This document shows, one piece after another, positions 1-7,685 of a DNA stretch of 11,481 nucleotides (position 1 is its first letter; each line of letters opens with the position of its first letter). Under the pieces are notes generated by a model. The model saw only the letters and a list, made by a program, of their open reading frames with translations, was not told the origin of the DNA and did no database searches. Made by a program: the position numbers and the translations under genes. Location of the stretch: positions 1 to 11,481 of the forward strand of contig CAWZYQ010000127.1 of NCBI GenBank assembly GCA_963966275.1, in the 5' to 3' direction. Origin of the DNA: UBA10427 sp003500135. GTDB lineage: Bacteria > Bacteroidota > Bacteroidia > Cytophagales > Cyclobacteriaceae.

Positions 1-505
1 TATGTTTTGTCGCGATTAACCATGTTAAAACCGCTTTACTTTCAAGTTCCTTTTAAGTTATACGTTATGGTTTTTAATTATATTGAAGTAGGCTAAACGG
101 CATTAAATCCAGAATCGTTATTGATCTGATACGGCTTTATGAGTCATCAGACCTGACAAGTTGTTGAAAAACAACGACTTCATCTGCTCATGATGCTTTC
201 GATCAAATGCTTGACGCTTACGGTCAGGCCGCAGCGATATTTTCAAAAAGATTGATAATTTCGGGTTAAGATGGTTTTATTATGGCATTTGACCGATAAA
301 GCAAACTTTGAAGAATGATTTATGAAAGGGCAGTTTTTGGCGGTATAATGATTTCAAAGCAGGTAATAACGCATACTGCCTCAAAATATGCCCAAAGATT
401 TTGAAAAATCTTCAATTGTACGTATTCGTCAACATTTGAAGGGCAATCGGAAAATGAATTTGAACCGGTTATCCATTCTCATTTTATGTTCAATGCGATC
501 GTTGA
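1..505. other. Intergenic region without an intact gene; possible gene remnant
   Basis: No convincing intact gene is seen. A small hairpin with a GAAA loop lies at 160-175 (GTTGTT-GAAA-AACAAC), and an 8-base perfect inverted repeat (AAGATTTT / AAAATCTT, 2-base centre) lies at 395-412. Neither has the GC-rich stem plus T-run of a standard terminator. On the minus strand one frame is open from 411 down to 118 apart from two adjacent TAA codons at 277-282, and its translation has protein-like composition. This may be a decayed gene (see findings). A 63-codon plus-strand frame at 388-579 runs into the M19-like gene on the other strand and is probably chance. Confidence 0.5.
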
Positions 506-2089
506 TTAATTTCTATACCATTTACGAACAAAATTTCCTGCATTTTCAAAACAGAGTTTTTCCACAACTTTTTCAATAGAGGTTTTTGTTTTTAATCCAA
601 ATAGTGGATTTCCATTTGATTTTCGTTTTTCTTCCATTAATGCAATCAGGTCAGTTTTAAATTTGTCGTATTCAAGCGCTGTAGGATAGGGATTAACCGG
701 ATCAATATACCCTTCAAAATCCGATCCCAGCGTTAATCTTTCCCAGATCTTTGGTTTCTGGTTTTCCGGAATGTCGTTGGCATTGAAGATCACTTTCACT
801 ACAGCCTCCAGGTTGTTCCAAAGCGATTCCAGGGTGTTGAGCCCACCCTCTTTTTTTTGCTTTGAAGGCACGCCAACGATGCGCTGGTCAAATGATAATC
901 CGAATAAGCCTTCAGTATCAAAGATCATACGGATGTCTTCGTCACAAACATTAATATTCCAGGCATAAAACGGCCCGTTGGCAAAATAATCGTCTTTTTC
1001 TTCATTTCGTTTTATGATCAATTCATCCAAAGTGGACCTACCGCTATATCCGCAATGGCTGGCAATTACCGGTATTATATCGCCTTTTTGAAGACAGGGC
1101 CGTACAATTTCGTTATAATACTCCTTGCGGCTCAGTGCACTCATGTGCTTCACATCGATCAGTATGCGGTAACCTTCGGAAGGTTTGGGGTTGTTTTGCG
1201 CATCAAGTGACAAGAGCTTTCTGATGATCAATCTTCCTTCGGGTGTAAAGCTTCCGTTCAATCTTTCCCGTTGATCCAATAACGGCACTTTTTTGGCGGC
1301 TATATCAGGAAAACTATGTGCATGACCACATAATTTATTATCGAAATGATGAGCAAAGGTGATAAAGAAAACAGGGTGCTGCCATTGCTTTTTGATATGG
1401 TCCACTCTTTTTTTCCATTGGTCTGGGCTACTGGTGTCGGTGCCAATGGCATGCATGCCTTCAATGGTCAATATCATTACAATTTTATTCTCCGCAAGCA
1501 ATTGCTCCAATTCCGCTTTGTTGGTTGGTATCTGATAGGCGCCATTTGCATTGAGCAATCGAGGAAACCTCCTCCTTCTTTTACGCTTACTTTCTAAAAT
1601 ACTACGGATAAGCCCGGGCATTTGAATGCGGTTTCTGGTCAATTGGCCATTTTTGGTGAGCAAAAAACGGTATTCTTCATTCAAAGCTTCCCAATAGTCA
1701 TAGGCATCGCTCTGGATATGGTTGATCATAGGTTGTGGAAGACGCATAACAAACCCCTGAAGCAGATCGCGTAGGGGTAGATCGTGGTGCGAGGCAAAAC
1801 CGATTATGGCTCTTTTCGGGTCGTTTTTAGTTTTAAAAACAGTGGATTTAAAAAAGCCCTTTTCTATAGGATAAAGTGCATTAAAAGTAAGTCTCACCTT
1901 GCCGTTCCAAAGCTTTACCAGGTCGCTTTGACCGTAGGCAGAGGCCATGCCGCCCTTTTTTCTTGCCCTCATGTTCGAGGCTATCACCGTCCAGGGATGG
2001 AAGGCGCCTTTGCGTTCGTGTTTTTTCATCCATGGGCGAAGCCAAAGATAGGTGCGCGAGTGATTATGGTTGTGTAAATCGGCAAACAT
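506..2089 (-). CDS. M19 (membrane dipeptidase)-like metallohydrolase, 527 residues
   Basis: This is probably a zinc-dependent hydrolase of the M19/renal dipeptidase family (amidohydrolase superfamily). Family members cleave dipeptides or related amides; the substrate here is unknown. Visible landmarks are an N-terminal metal motif DLHNH at residues 4-8, LTIEG with Glu210 (the bridging-metal Glu position), DVKHMS with His315, ASHCGYSGRS with His345, and LTLGSDFEG with Asp457. The C-terminus AGNFVRKWY matches the usual GGNFLRV-type family ending, so the gene is complete. It is longer than typical M19 enzymes (roughly 350-400 residues), with a basic stretch around 168-175. In place of the common HND metal motif it has HNH. 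No signal peptide is visible, so it is likely cytoplasmic, unlike the exported mammalian enzyme. The ATG lies 5 bases after the stop of the upstream DUF900-type hydrolase, so the two are probably co-transcribed. Family confidence is good; function is open. Confidence 0.85.
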   Translation of the reverse strand: MFADLHNHNHSRTYLWLRPWMKKHERKGAFHPWTVIASNMRARKKGGMASAYGQSDLVKLWNGKVRLTFNALYPIEKGFFKSTVFKTKNDPKRAIIGFASHHDLPLRDLLQGFVMRLPQPMINHIQSDAYDYWEALNEEYRFLLTKNGQLTRNRIQMPGLIRSILESKRKRRRRFPRLLNANGAYQIPTNKAELEQLLAENKIVMILTIEGMHAIGTDTSSPDQWKKRVDHIKKQWQHPVFFITFAHHFDNKLCGHAHSFPDIAAKKVPLLDQRERLNGSFTPEGRLIIRKLLSLDAQNNPKPSEGYRILIDVKHMSALSRKEYYNEIVRPCLQKGDIIPVIASHCGYSGRSTLDELIIKRNEEKDDYFANGPFYAWNINVCDEDIRMIFDTEGLFGLSFDQRIVGVPSKQKKEGGLNTLESLWNNLEAVVKVIFNANDIPENQKPKIWERLTLGSDFEGYIDPVNPYPTALEYDKFKTDLIALMEEKRKSNGNPLFGLKTKTSIEKVVEKLCFENAGNFVRKWYRN

Positions 2090-2094
2090 AGGAC

Positions 2095-3174
2095 TTAAAA
2101 TTCGTCAGCGAACAGTGACAACTGACCATTTAAAACACTATGGATATCAGCAATTACAGCCGTGCTGTTGATATAATACCAGTGATGGACCACTTTTTCC
2201 ATGAAATCTTCGAAAATGCCATCATCTTCATCTTCAATATCTGTAACATCACATTGGTACACATCGTCTGGCAATGCAATTGAGTTTTTGGCGCCCCACA
2301 ACCCCAGCCTGTTGAAGGCATTTTTAGTAGTTTCCGATATGAGTAGCGCCCTGTCTTGCTGATGGTAATAAATATGCACCCTTGCACAAAGGTCAATTAT
2401 GGCGTTCAATGGTTTCGGCGCCTCTAACGTATCGTAATCAACATCAGCGCCAACCAACAGGCCTTCTGTAAAAAGATTGTTGACCCTTTGGTTACTTTGC
2501 TGCAGGTGCTCCAGCATCGATTCAAGAACCCGGTTGCCCATACTGTGGCACATCAAATGAATATTTGCTTCACAGAAAGGCCGTTCTTCTCGTACGAGTA
2601 CATGAAAAAAAGAACGAAGTTTCTGATAGGCACGTGCCAGGGCATAACCTGATAGCACCGCATCGCGGGCATCATCACGATACATCAATAGGTTTTTTCT
2701 GGCCGGCCAGGTGAACATTACAATATGCTCAATAGGGCTTTCTTTTGGTACCACATACTGTCTGTACAATTCATGCACGGTGCGCAAGGCCACTTCAAGG
2801 TCATTCTTGTAGCCATGAATAATAAACAGTATGTCTTGCCTTTGTTGTTTCCCGGGCTTGGCTTTTTTATGCAACGTATTGAACAATTCGAAGCTCGATA
2901 ATTTTTTGGCGGATTTAACCGAATCATCCTCCGTGTTTTTTCTAAGTTCATCGTATGGGAGGTCAGGATAGAGTTTGACTTCAAAATCGCTGAGTTTTAC
3001 CTTGCCTTTTTTGAGTTCGAAATTAATTTCACCGAATCTCAAATCGTCCTGGGCCGTCTCCCGGCCATCCGTTCTCAGGTATTCGCCGGTTGCTTTGTTG
3101 ACTGAAATAAAGTTGGGGCCTCCTTTATCAGAGACCTCGCGGTTGGTGATGAGATATGCTTTGGGGTCGGGCAT
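2095..3174 (-). CDS. DUF900-type alpha/beta hydrolase (esterase/lipase superfamily)
   Basis: The product is a 359-residue serine hydrolase with an alpha/beta fold. The core reads DILFIIHGYKND (oxyanion-hole region, His120-Gly121), then HIVMFTWPA at 150-158, and the nucleophile elbow CHSMGNR with Ser211. GADVDYDTLE around 242-251 and HIYYHQQDRAL around 267-277 match the pattern of DUF900 proteins, where an Asp and a late His (here perhaps His330/331) complete the triad. There is no signal peptide. The start is placed at the ATG at 3174, just before AYLITNREV; the frame can extend to a TTG at 3207, but those 11 extra residues look like leader sequence. It is the first gene of a tight pair with the M19-like hydrolase. 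The substrate cannot be read from sequence. DUF900 proteins are generally uncharacterised hydrolases. Confidence 0.85.
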   Translation of the reverse strand: MPDPKAYLITNREVSDKGGPNFISVNKATGEYLRTDGRETAQDDLRFGEINFELKKGKVKLSDFEVKLYPDLPYDELRKNTEDDSVKSAKKLSSFELFNTLHKKAKPGKQQRQDILFIIHGYKNDLEVALRTVHELYRQYVVPKESPIEHIVMFTWPARKNLLMYRDDARDAVLSGYALARAYQKLRSFFHVLVREERPFCEANIHLMCHSMGNRVLESMLEHLQQSNQRVNNLFTEGLLVGADVDYDTLEAPKPLNAIIDLCARVHIYYHQQDRALLISETTKNAFNRLGLWGAKNSIALPDDVYQCDVTDIEDEDDGIFEDFMEKVVHHWYYINSTAVIADIHSVLNGQLSLFADEF

Positions 3175-3387
3175 GGCTATTTTAGTTTGGTTGGTATAGG
3201 TTATCAATTTAGCGAAAAATTGACAATAACACCCGATTTTAAAGGTTTTAATTATAAATGTTTATTTGTTTTCCATGTTACTTCACACCACATAAAATTT
3301 ACTTAAATCACTTATTGCCAATCATAGAAATATTGCCCGGTTCTTAAGGCTAAAAAACGGAGATTTACCTCTTGATTTGAAATAATT

Positions 3388-3627
3388 CTATAACCTGGAA
3401 TGGGTGCCATCACAAAAGGCCGGGTTGCCTGTAGCTTTGCACATGCACATGGCTGCCTTTTTACTTTCTTCTGCTTTAAAAACCTTTGGCGACAGCCCGG
3501 TTGGTTTGTGGCTGCCATCGCACCAGGGCTGGTTGGCGGAAAGGCCACAGGCGCACCATGCGTACGTCTTGCCAGCTTCAAGGTCTACGAGTAGGGGTTT
3601 GTTGTCAGCTTGTTTAGGAGTGCTCAT
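3388..3627 (-). CDS. CDGSH iron-sulfur domain protein with two clusters
   Basis: The product is a 79-residue protein with two CDGSH motifs, each expected to bind a [2Fe-2S] cluster through three Cys and one His. The first set is Cys25, Cys27, Cys36 and His40 (CACGLS...PWCDGSH). The second is Cys61, Cys63, Cys72 and His76 (CMCKAT...FCDGTH). This layout matches the small tandem-CDGSH family related to eukaryotic CISD3 (MiNT), proposed to act in redox or iron-sulfur handling. No membrane anchor or signal is visible, so it should be cytosolic. It lies 65 bases downstream of the large exported protein on the same strand, but nothing shows that the two work together. An A-rich stretch precedes the ATG. 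All eight ligands are present, so the family call is secure; the cellular role is inferred. Confidence 0.92.
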   Translation of the reverse strand: MSTPKQADNKPLLVDLEAGKTYAWCACGLSANQPWCDGSHKPTGLSPKVFKAEESKKAAMCMCKATGNPAFCDGTHSRL

Positions 3628-3692
3628 ATTAGTTCTTTTTTGAATATAATCTACTCAATTTGATTGATATATGAAATATTACAAGACTTTCA

Positions 3693-5633
3693 TTATTCAT
3701 CGCATTCGCAAAAACCCGGAAGTCTTTCACAATTTTCACGGATATTCATTTCAATCTTCTCATGTAAATTTTGCAGTGATATTTCATATGAGTTAAGCTC
3801 ATCTATAGATAAAAGTGACAGGTCATTGCCTACCAGTTGTCTGAGCTGATCAATCTGAGAGAAACTTTTTGAGATATCCTGATAAATAAACTGGTAATCT
3901 TCACGAACAAAAGCGCTGTCCTGCTGCTCGTATTTTTTAGTTACACATGATTTAATGCCCAAATATCCGGTCAATGCGTCCTTCGCCTTATTTTGAGCCT
4001 CCAATGCATTCTTTAAAGCGCGTTTTAATTGAAAAGTTTCGTATCGATGGAGGTACATCGCTGAAGCCTCATTCATTTCTTGTCGGCAAATAACACATGC
4101 AGTATTGTTGATCTCTTTTTTGATTTTTTCATACTCTTTAAATGTACCTTCGTTGGCCTTCATTCCAGATAAGCGATCAACCATAGACATATATTTTTTT
4201 TCGTAGATCAACTTATCTAAAGAATTCCGCCATTTTTTCAAATTCATATTGGCATCTGAGTTTTCAACCTCAGATGGTAAACTGACCGCACTAAGCAATA
4301 CAGCATACTTTTCGGCCAGCTCTACACTAATTTGTGCCTGTGGAAGTTTCTGTAGGTCCATCATGGCATCTACGGCCAACCGCACCTGGTTGAGGTTGGA
4401 CGATTCTGTAAGATATCTTTCCGAGGTTTGTAAGATTTTTTCATATCTCGGTAAGAAATCATTTTGAAAAGCAGGCACTGTTGCAAACTCCCTCTTTCTC
4501 GAATTGAGTTCCATTTGCAATTCATAATAAGCCTCCAGCAAGATGAACAGGTTTTTGTCCAGTTTATCAGTTAGTTTGCTGCTCAGGTTAAGGTCATACT
4601 GCTGTTTAAGTACCTTGAAGTTGGCAAAATCGTAAAGAAATTCCACCAGTCGTTCTTCCTGCTTACATACCACCGCATTGTTGAGGCCCTGTTCACAATC
4701 TTTATTGACCCTTTGCTTGTATTCATCAATATACTCATAGTCGATACGGTCCTCATTAATGGCCGGGGGGTTGTATTTTGACTTATAATTGACGACCACA
4801 AAAAACGGATATTCATCATAGGGAAGTAATGTTTTGAGCTGATCGTAAGTTATCGGTTCCTGGTCTTCAAACTCCAATAGCGAAACATATGCTTCCAGGC
4901 GAGCGGCATCAAAGTTTTCCTTATGCATTTCTCTTGAAGGGCGTAGAGAAAATACATTTATCGAATGCAGTCGCTTGCTGAATTTGGCATCGTCGTACAG
5001 TCGAATAGTAGAGCTGAATTTGTACTGTTTTTTGCGACTACTGCTTTCGAGGTATTTACCCATTTCGCCAATTATGGTGAATACAGCAGTACTTGGGTTG
5101 GTGAAGTTGGCAATGTTTTGCAATTGTTGAGCAATCAGGCCCATTACTTTATTGCCTTCGGTGTTGGTAATTACCGTTCCATCGATCACAGCATTGATAA
5201 AATTCTTGGTGGTGGCCAGGGGTAAATTATCAAACATGCGGATGGCTTCTGTTCCCGCAAAGCCTTGTGTTTTATATTTCTGGTCTTTACCGTAGTCTAC
5301 CTTATAATTAAAAAGGGGATACACTACCTCCTGGTTATTGAAATTGACAACATCTTTTACCCTCGCCGTGATGGTAAGCATTTCAACCTGCTCATCGGTA
5401 ATTTTGCCAAAGATGTTTTTATTCGGGCTTCGCTCAAGGTTATTGATAAGGTTATTGAATCGCGTTTCGTTAAATAAGTAAATGTCAGTTGTCAAATACT
5501 GCCATTCACCCGAAAAACCATAAGATGGTTTAGCGGTGGCTTCATTTTTAGTGCGAATAATATCCTGCGAATGAGCGATGAATGATGTAAAAATAAAAAC
5601 AGGACATAAGATTAATAATAATGAACGATGCAT
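3693..5633 (-). CDS. Exported protein of unknown function, 646 residues
   Basis: I do not recognise this family. With the ATG at 5633 the protein starts MHRSLLLILCPVFIF and has a clear cleavable signal peptide, about 22-23 residues, ending near AHSQ; an ATT/TTG-type longer frame reaches 5663 but would bury the signal. The N-terminal half (about 40-290) alternates short hydrophobic strands and polar turns, suggesting beta-rich structure. From about 300 onward it is rich in Glu, Lys, Leu and Gln and likely mostly helical, with coiled-coil-like stretches around 365-410, 490-560 and 580-630. After the signal peptide there are eight cysteines: 313, 323, 513 and 516 (CVIC), 563, 635, 642 and 644 (near the C-terminus FCECDE), which could form disulfides or bind metal. 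There is no lipobox, transmembrane beta-barrel signature or sorting domain that I can identify. It is probably periplasmic or surface-located. Confidence 0.75.
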   Translation of the reverse strand: MHRSLLLILCPVFIFTSFIAHSQDIIRTKNEATAKPSYGFSGEWQYLTTDIYLFNETRFNNLINNLERSPNKNIFGKITDEQVEMLTITARVKDVVNFNNQEVVYPLFNYKVDYGKDQKYKTQGFAGTEAIRMFDNLPLATTKNFINAVIDGTVITNTEGNKVMGLIAQQLQNIANFTNPSTAVFTIIGEMGKYLESSSRKKQYKFSSTIRLYDDAKFSKRLHSINVFSLRPSREMHKENFDAARLEAYVSLLEFEDQEPITYDQLKTLLPYDEYPFFVVVNYKSKYNPPAINEDRIDYEYIDEYKQRVNKDCEQGLNNAVVCKQEERLVEFLYDFANFKVLKQQYDLNLSSKLTDKLDKNLFILLEAYYELQMELNSRKREFATVPAFQNDFLPRYEKILQTSERYLTESSNLNQVRLAVDAMMDLQKLPQAQISVELAEKYAVLLSAVSLPSEVENSDANMNLKKWRNSLDKLIYEKKYMSMVDRLSGMKANEGTFKEYEKIKKEINNTACVICRQEMNEASAMYLHRYETFQLKRALKNALEAQNKAKDALTGYLGIKSCVTKKYEQQDSAFVREDYQFIYQDISKSFSQIDQLRQLVGNDLSLLSIDELNSYEISLQNLHEKIEMNIRENCERLPGFCECDE

Positions 5634-5724
5634 ATAAATCCCGGCTTGAAATGGTAAAATCAAAAAAATTCATATCAACCCTTAGCAAACATCGTGCAAA
5701 AGTGTATGGCAAATAATTTAAATA

Positions 5725-5755
5725 TTTCCAAAATCCTACAGGTCAATTACATTTG
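5725..5755 (+). promoter_or_regulatory. Candidate Bacteroidetes promoter before the HDAC-like gene
   Basis: TACATTTG at 5748-5755 matches the Bacteroidetes -7 element TAnnTTTG exactly. A TTTC at 5725-5728 sits about 19 bases upstream, a near match to the -33 TTTG. It would give a leader of roughly 95 bases before the ATG at 5858. The -33 half is imperfect, so this is a tentative call. Confidence 0.35.
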
Positions 5756-5857
5756 ATAGTTTTGAAGTATTGGTCTTATCCATTCCAATGAACATGCCTC
5801 CTTCGATTTCAAACAAAAATTGGATTCGGGAGATTATTGTAATGTAAATCTTATTGA

Positions 5858-6760
5858 ATGCTCAAAATAGCCTGGAACGAACACTATCATCATCCCTTAC
5901 CTGAGGGCCACCGTTTTCCGATGGAAAAATATACACTTCTTCCGGAACAATTGTTATACGAAGGAACAGTCAATAGAGACAATTTTTTCAGCCCGGAGGC
6001 AGTAGTGGATAAAGAGATATTGCAGGTGCACAGGAAAGATTACTGGGATAAGCTTCAGCATGGAGGCTTGGACAAAGCGGAAATCAGAAGGACTGGTTTT
6101 CCCTACAGTCCATCTTTGGTGCGAAGGGAAGTGGAAATTGCTGGAGGCACTGTCAAAGGCGCTCTTTTTGCTTTGGAGCACGGCGTTGCCATGAATATTG
6201 CAGGCGGAACGCACCATGCTTTTACCGACCGGGGCGAGGGTTTTTGCCTGCTTAATGACATAGCTATAGCCGCGAAATTTTTACTGGATCAGTTGTTGGT
6301 GGAAAAAGTATTGGTAGTTGACCTCGATGTTCATCAGGGAAATGGCACTGCCGAGATATTCCGGAATGAGCCGTGGGTGTTTACCTTCAGCATGCATGGT
6401 GAACGTAATTATCCTCTGAAAAAGGAAAATTCTGACCTGGATGTTGACCTGGCTGATGGGACGGATGACAGGTTATATCTTAAGGAGCTTAAAAATCATT
6501 TGCCCAGGCTCATACAGGAGCAGGAGCCCGGCTTCGTGTTTTTTCAATCAGGAGTAGACGTGTTAAAAACTGACAAACTGGGACGCCTGGGGTTAACCAT
6601 TGAAGGGTGTAAAGAACGTGATCAATTCGTATTTGAAATATGCCGGAAAAATGATATTCCGGTGATGGTTAGCATGGGAGGAGGTTATTCTGAACGGATC
6701 GCTGATATTATTGAGGCTCATGCCAATACATACCGTCTGGCGCAGGAAATGTATTTCTAG
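5858..6760 (+). CDS. Histone deacetylase family (AcuC/HDAC-like) zinc amidohydrolase
   Basis: The product is a 300-residue single-domain member of the HDAC/acetoin-utilisation AcuC superfamily, which removes acetyl or other acyl groups from amines (protein lysines, polyamines or other small molecules). The motifs are complete: GGTHHAF with His119 and His120 (charge relay), VDLDVHQGNGT with zinc ligands Asp157 and His159, FSMHGERNYP at 177-186, QSGVD with zinc ligand Asp234, DKLGRLGLT at 239-247, and GGGYS with the catalytic Tyr277. The length is normal for compact bacterial members. It should therefore be active and cytosolic. The ATG at 5858 leads straight into the family start LKIAWNEHYHHP. 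A rhomboid gene follows 57 bases downstream on the same strand and may share the transcript. Bacterial members vary in substrate, so I leave the target open. Confidence 0.93.
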   Translation: MLKIAWNEHYHHPLPEGHRFPMEKYTLLPEQLLYEGTVNRDNFFSPEAVVDKEILQVHRKDYWDKLQHGGLDKAEIRRTGFPYSPSLVRREVEIAGGTVKGALFALEHGVAMNIAGGTHHAFTDRGEGFCLLNDIAIAAKFLLDQLLVEKVLVVDLDVHQGNGTAEIFRNEPWVFTFSMHGERNYPLKKENSDLDVDLADGTDDRLYLKELKNHLPRLIQEQEPGFVFFQSGVDVLKTDKLGRLGLTIEGCKERDQFVFEICRKNDIPVMVSMGGGYSERIADIIEAHANTYRLAQEMYF

Positions 6761-6817
6761 TCATTTTTATGGAAATCGCGTTGAAAAATATGTATATTCA
6801 TTTTGGTCTGAAATGAT

Positions 6818-7561
6818 TTGAACAATAAGGAACAACATATCTTTAGAAAAGCTGTTTATCTCACCCTGGGCTTCACACTGTTGCTTTGGATGGTAAAGGG
6901 GATTGAGTGGTCTACTGGTAATGACCTGGGGCATTTGGGCATTTTGCCCAGAACGCTGGAAGGTGCCATCGGAATATTTACAGGGCCTTTGGTACACGGT
7001 GATTTCTACCATTTGCTATCCAATACATTTCCCATCATTTTTCTTGGTGTAGCGCTGTTTTATTTCTACGAAAAAATAGCTGTGGAAGTACTGTTATGGA
7101 TCTATATCTCCACTGGGTTATGGGTTTGGACAGTGGGACGGGATGCCTACCATATTGGCGCCAGCGGGGTGATTTACGGTGTTGCCGCATTTATTTTGTG
7201 CAGTGGAATATTAAGAAAAAACACACAACTAATGGCCCTTTCACTAGTCGTGATTGTGCTCTACGGAGGTATGGTTTATGGGTTATTCCCAAATCGGGAT
7301 ATGCCTGAAATGTCGTGGGAATCTCACCTTTTGGGTGCATTCTGTGGGGTGGTCATGGCCATATTTTTCAGAAGAAAGGAGATTTCCACCGTAAATATTC
7401 GTTCGAACCCAATGGAATATAGAAAGGGAGCGTCCGAAAGTATCGATCAAAACGATGAATGGGAAGGCGTTCAAAACCACACTTATCGTCAGGACACAAG
7501 GTTTACCTACACATTTATAGAAAAATCCAGGGAATCATCCGGTGATGACCAGCAGGCCTAA
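6818..7561 (+). CDS. Rhomboid family intramembrane serine protease
   Basis: The product is a 247-residue membrane protein that should cleave transmembrane segments of other proteins. The rhomboid landmarks are present: HGDFYHLLSNT at 60-70 (conserved His and Asn of helix 2), HIGASGVIYG at 112-121 with catalytic Ser116, and SWESHLLGAFCG with catalytic His170. About six hydrophobic segments span roughly 11-30, 68-84, 90-106, 113-131, 138-156 and 168-184. The C-terminal 63 or so residues (185-247) are hydrophilic and cytosolic in character. The only plausible start is a TTG at 6818: an in-frame TGA lies at 6809-6811, and the next Met (residue 25) is already inside the first membrane helix. It follows the HDAC-like gene by 57 bases on the same strand. 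The substrate is unknown. Confidence 0.92.
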   Translation: MNNKEQHIFRKAVYLTLGFTLLLWMVKGIEWSTGNDLGHLGILPRTLEGAIGIFTGPLVHGDFYHLLSNTFPIIFLGVALFYFYEKIAVEVLLWIYISTGLWVWTVGRDAYHIGASGVIYGVAAFILCSGILRKNTQLMALSLVVIVLYGGMVYGLFPNRDMPEMSWESHLLGAFCGVVMAIFFRRKEISTVNIRSNPMEYRKGASESIDQNDEWEGVQNHTYRQDTRFTYTFIEKSRESSGDDQQA

Positions 7562-7574
7562 TCTGCTTCAATGA

Positions 7575-7604
7575 TTGCTTGTTGATAATCTTTATTTATA
7601 TTTG
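7575..7604 (+). promoter_or_regulatory. Bacteroidetes-type promoter for the OmpH-like gene
   Basis: TTG at 7575-7577 and TATATTTG at 7597-7604 are separated by 19 bases. This fits the Bacteroidetes primary sigma factor consensus (TTTG, 19-21 bases, TAnnTTTG) well. Transcription would start near 7609-7611, at a small palindrome CGAAGCTTCG (7608-7617), giving a leader of about 75 bases before the GTG at 7686. Confidence 0.65.
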
Positions 7605-7685
7605 CGCCGAAGCTTCGTTTTAGCGCAATATTGGTATGCCCTGGGGTAGTACTGAATCAAGATTTGAAATAAAAATAATATAAAC

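Noticed and set aside
395..412. Perfect inverted repeat AAGATTTT / AAAATCTT
   Set aside because: The stem is AT-only apart from one G-C pair, the centre is 2 bases, and no T-run follows on either strand, so it is not a convincing terminator for the M19-like gene.
388..579. 63-codon plus-strand open frame
   Set aside because: It overlaps the 3' end of the M19-like gene on the opposite strand and has no recognisable protein features.
3628..3692. Possible promoter between the exported protein and the CDGSH gene
   Set aside because: No TAnnTTTG with a properly spaced TTG was found on the minus strand, only AT-rich sequence.
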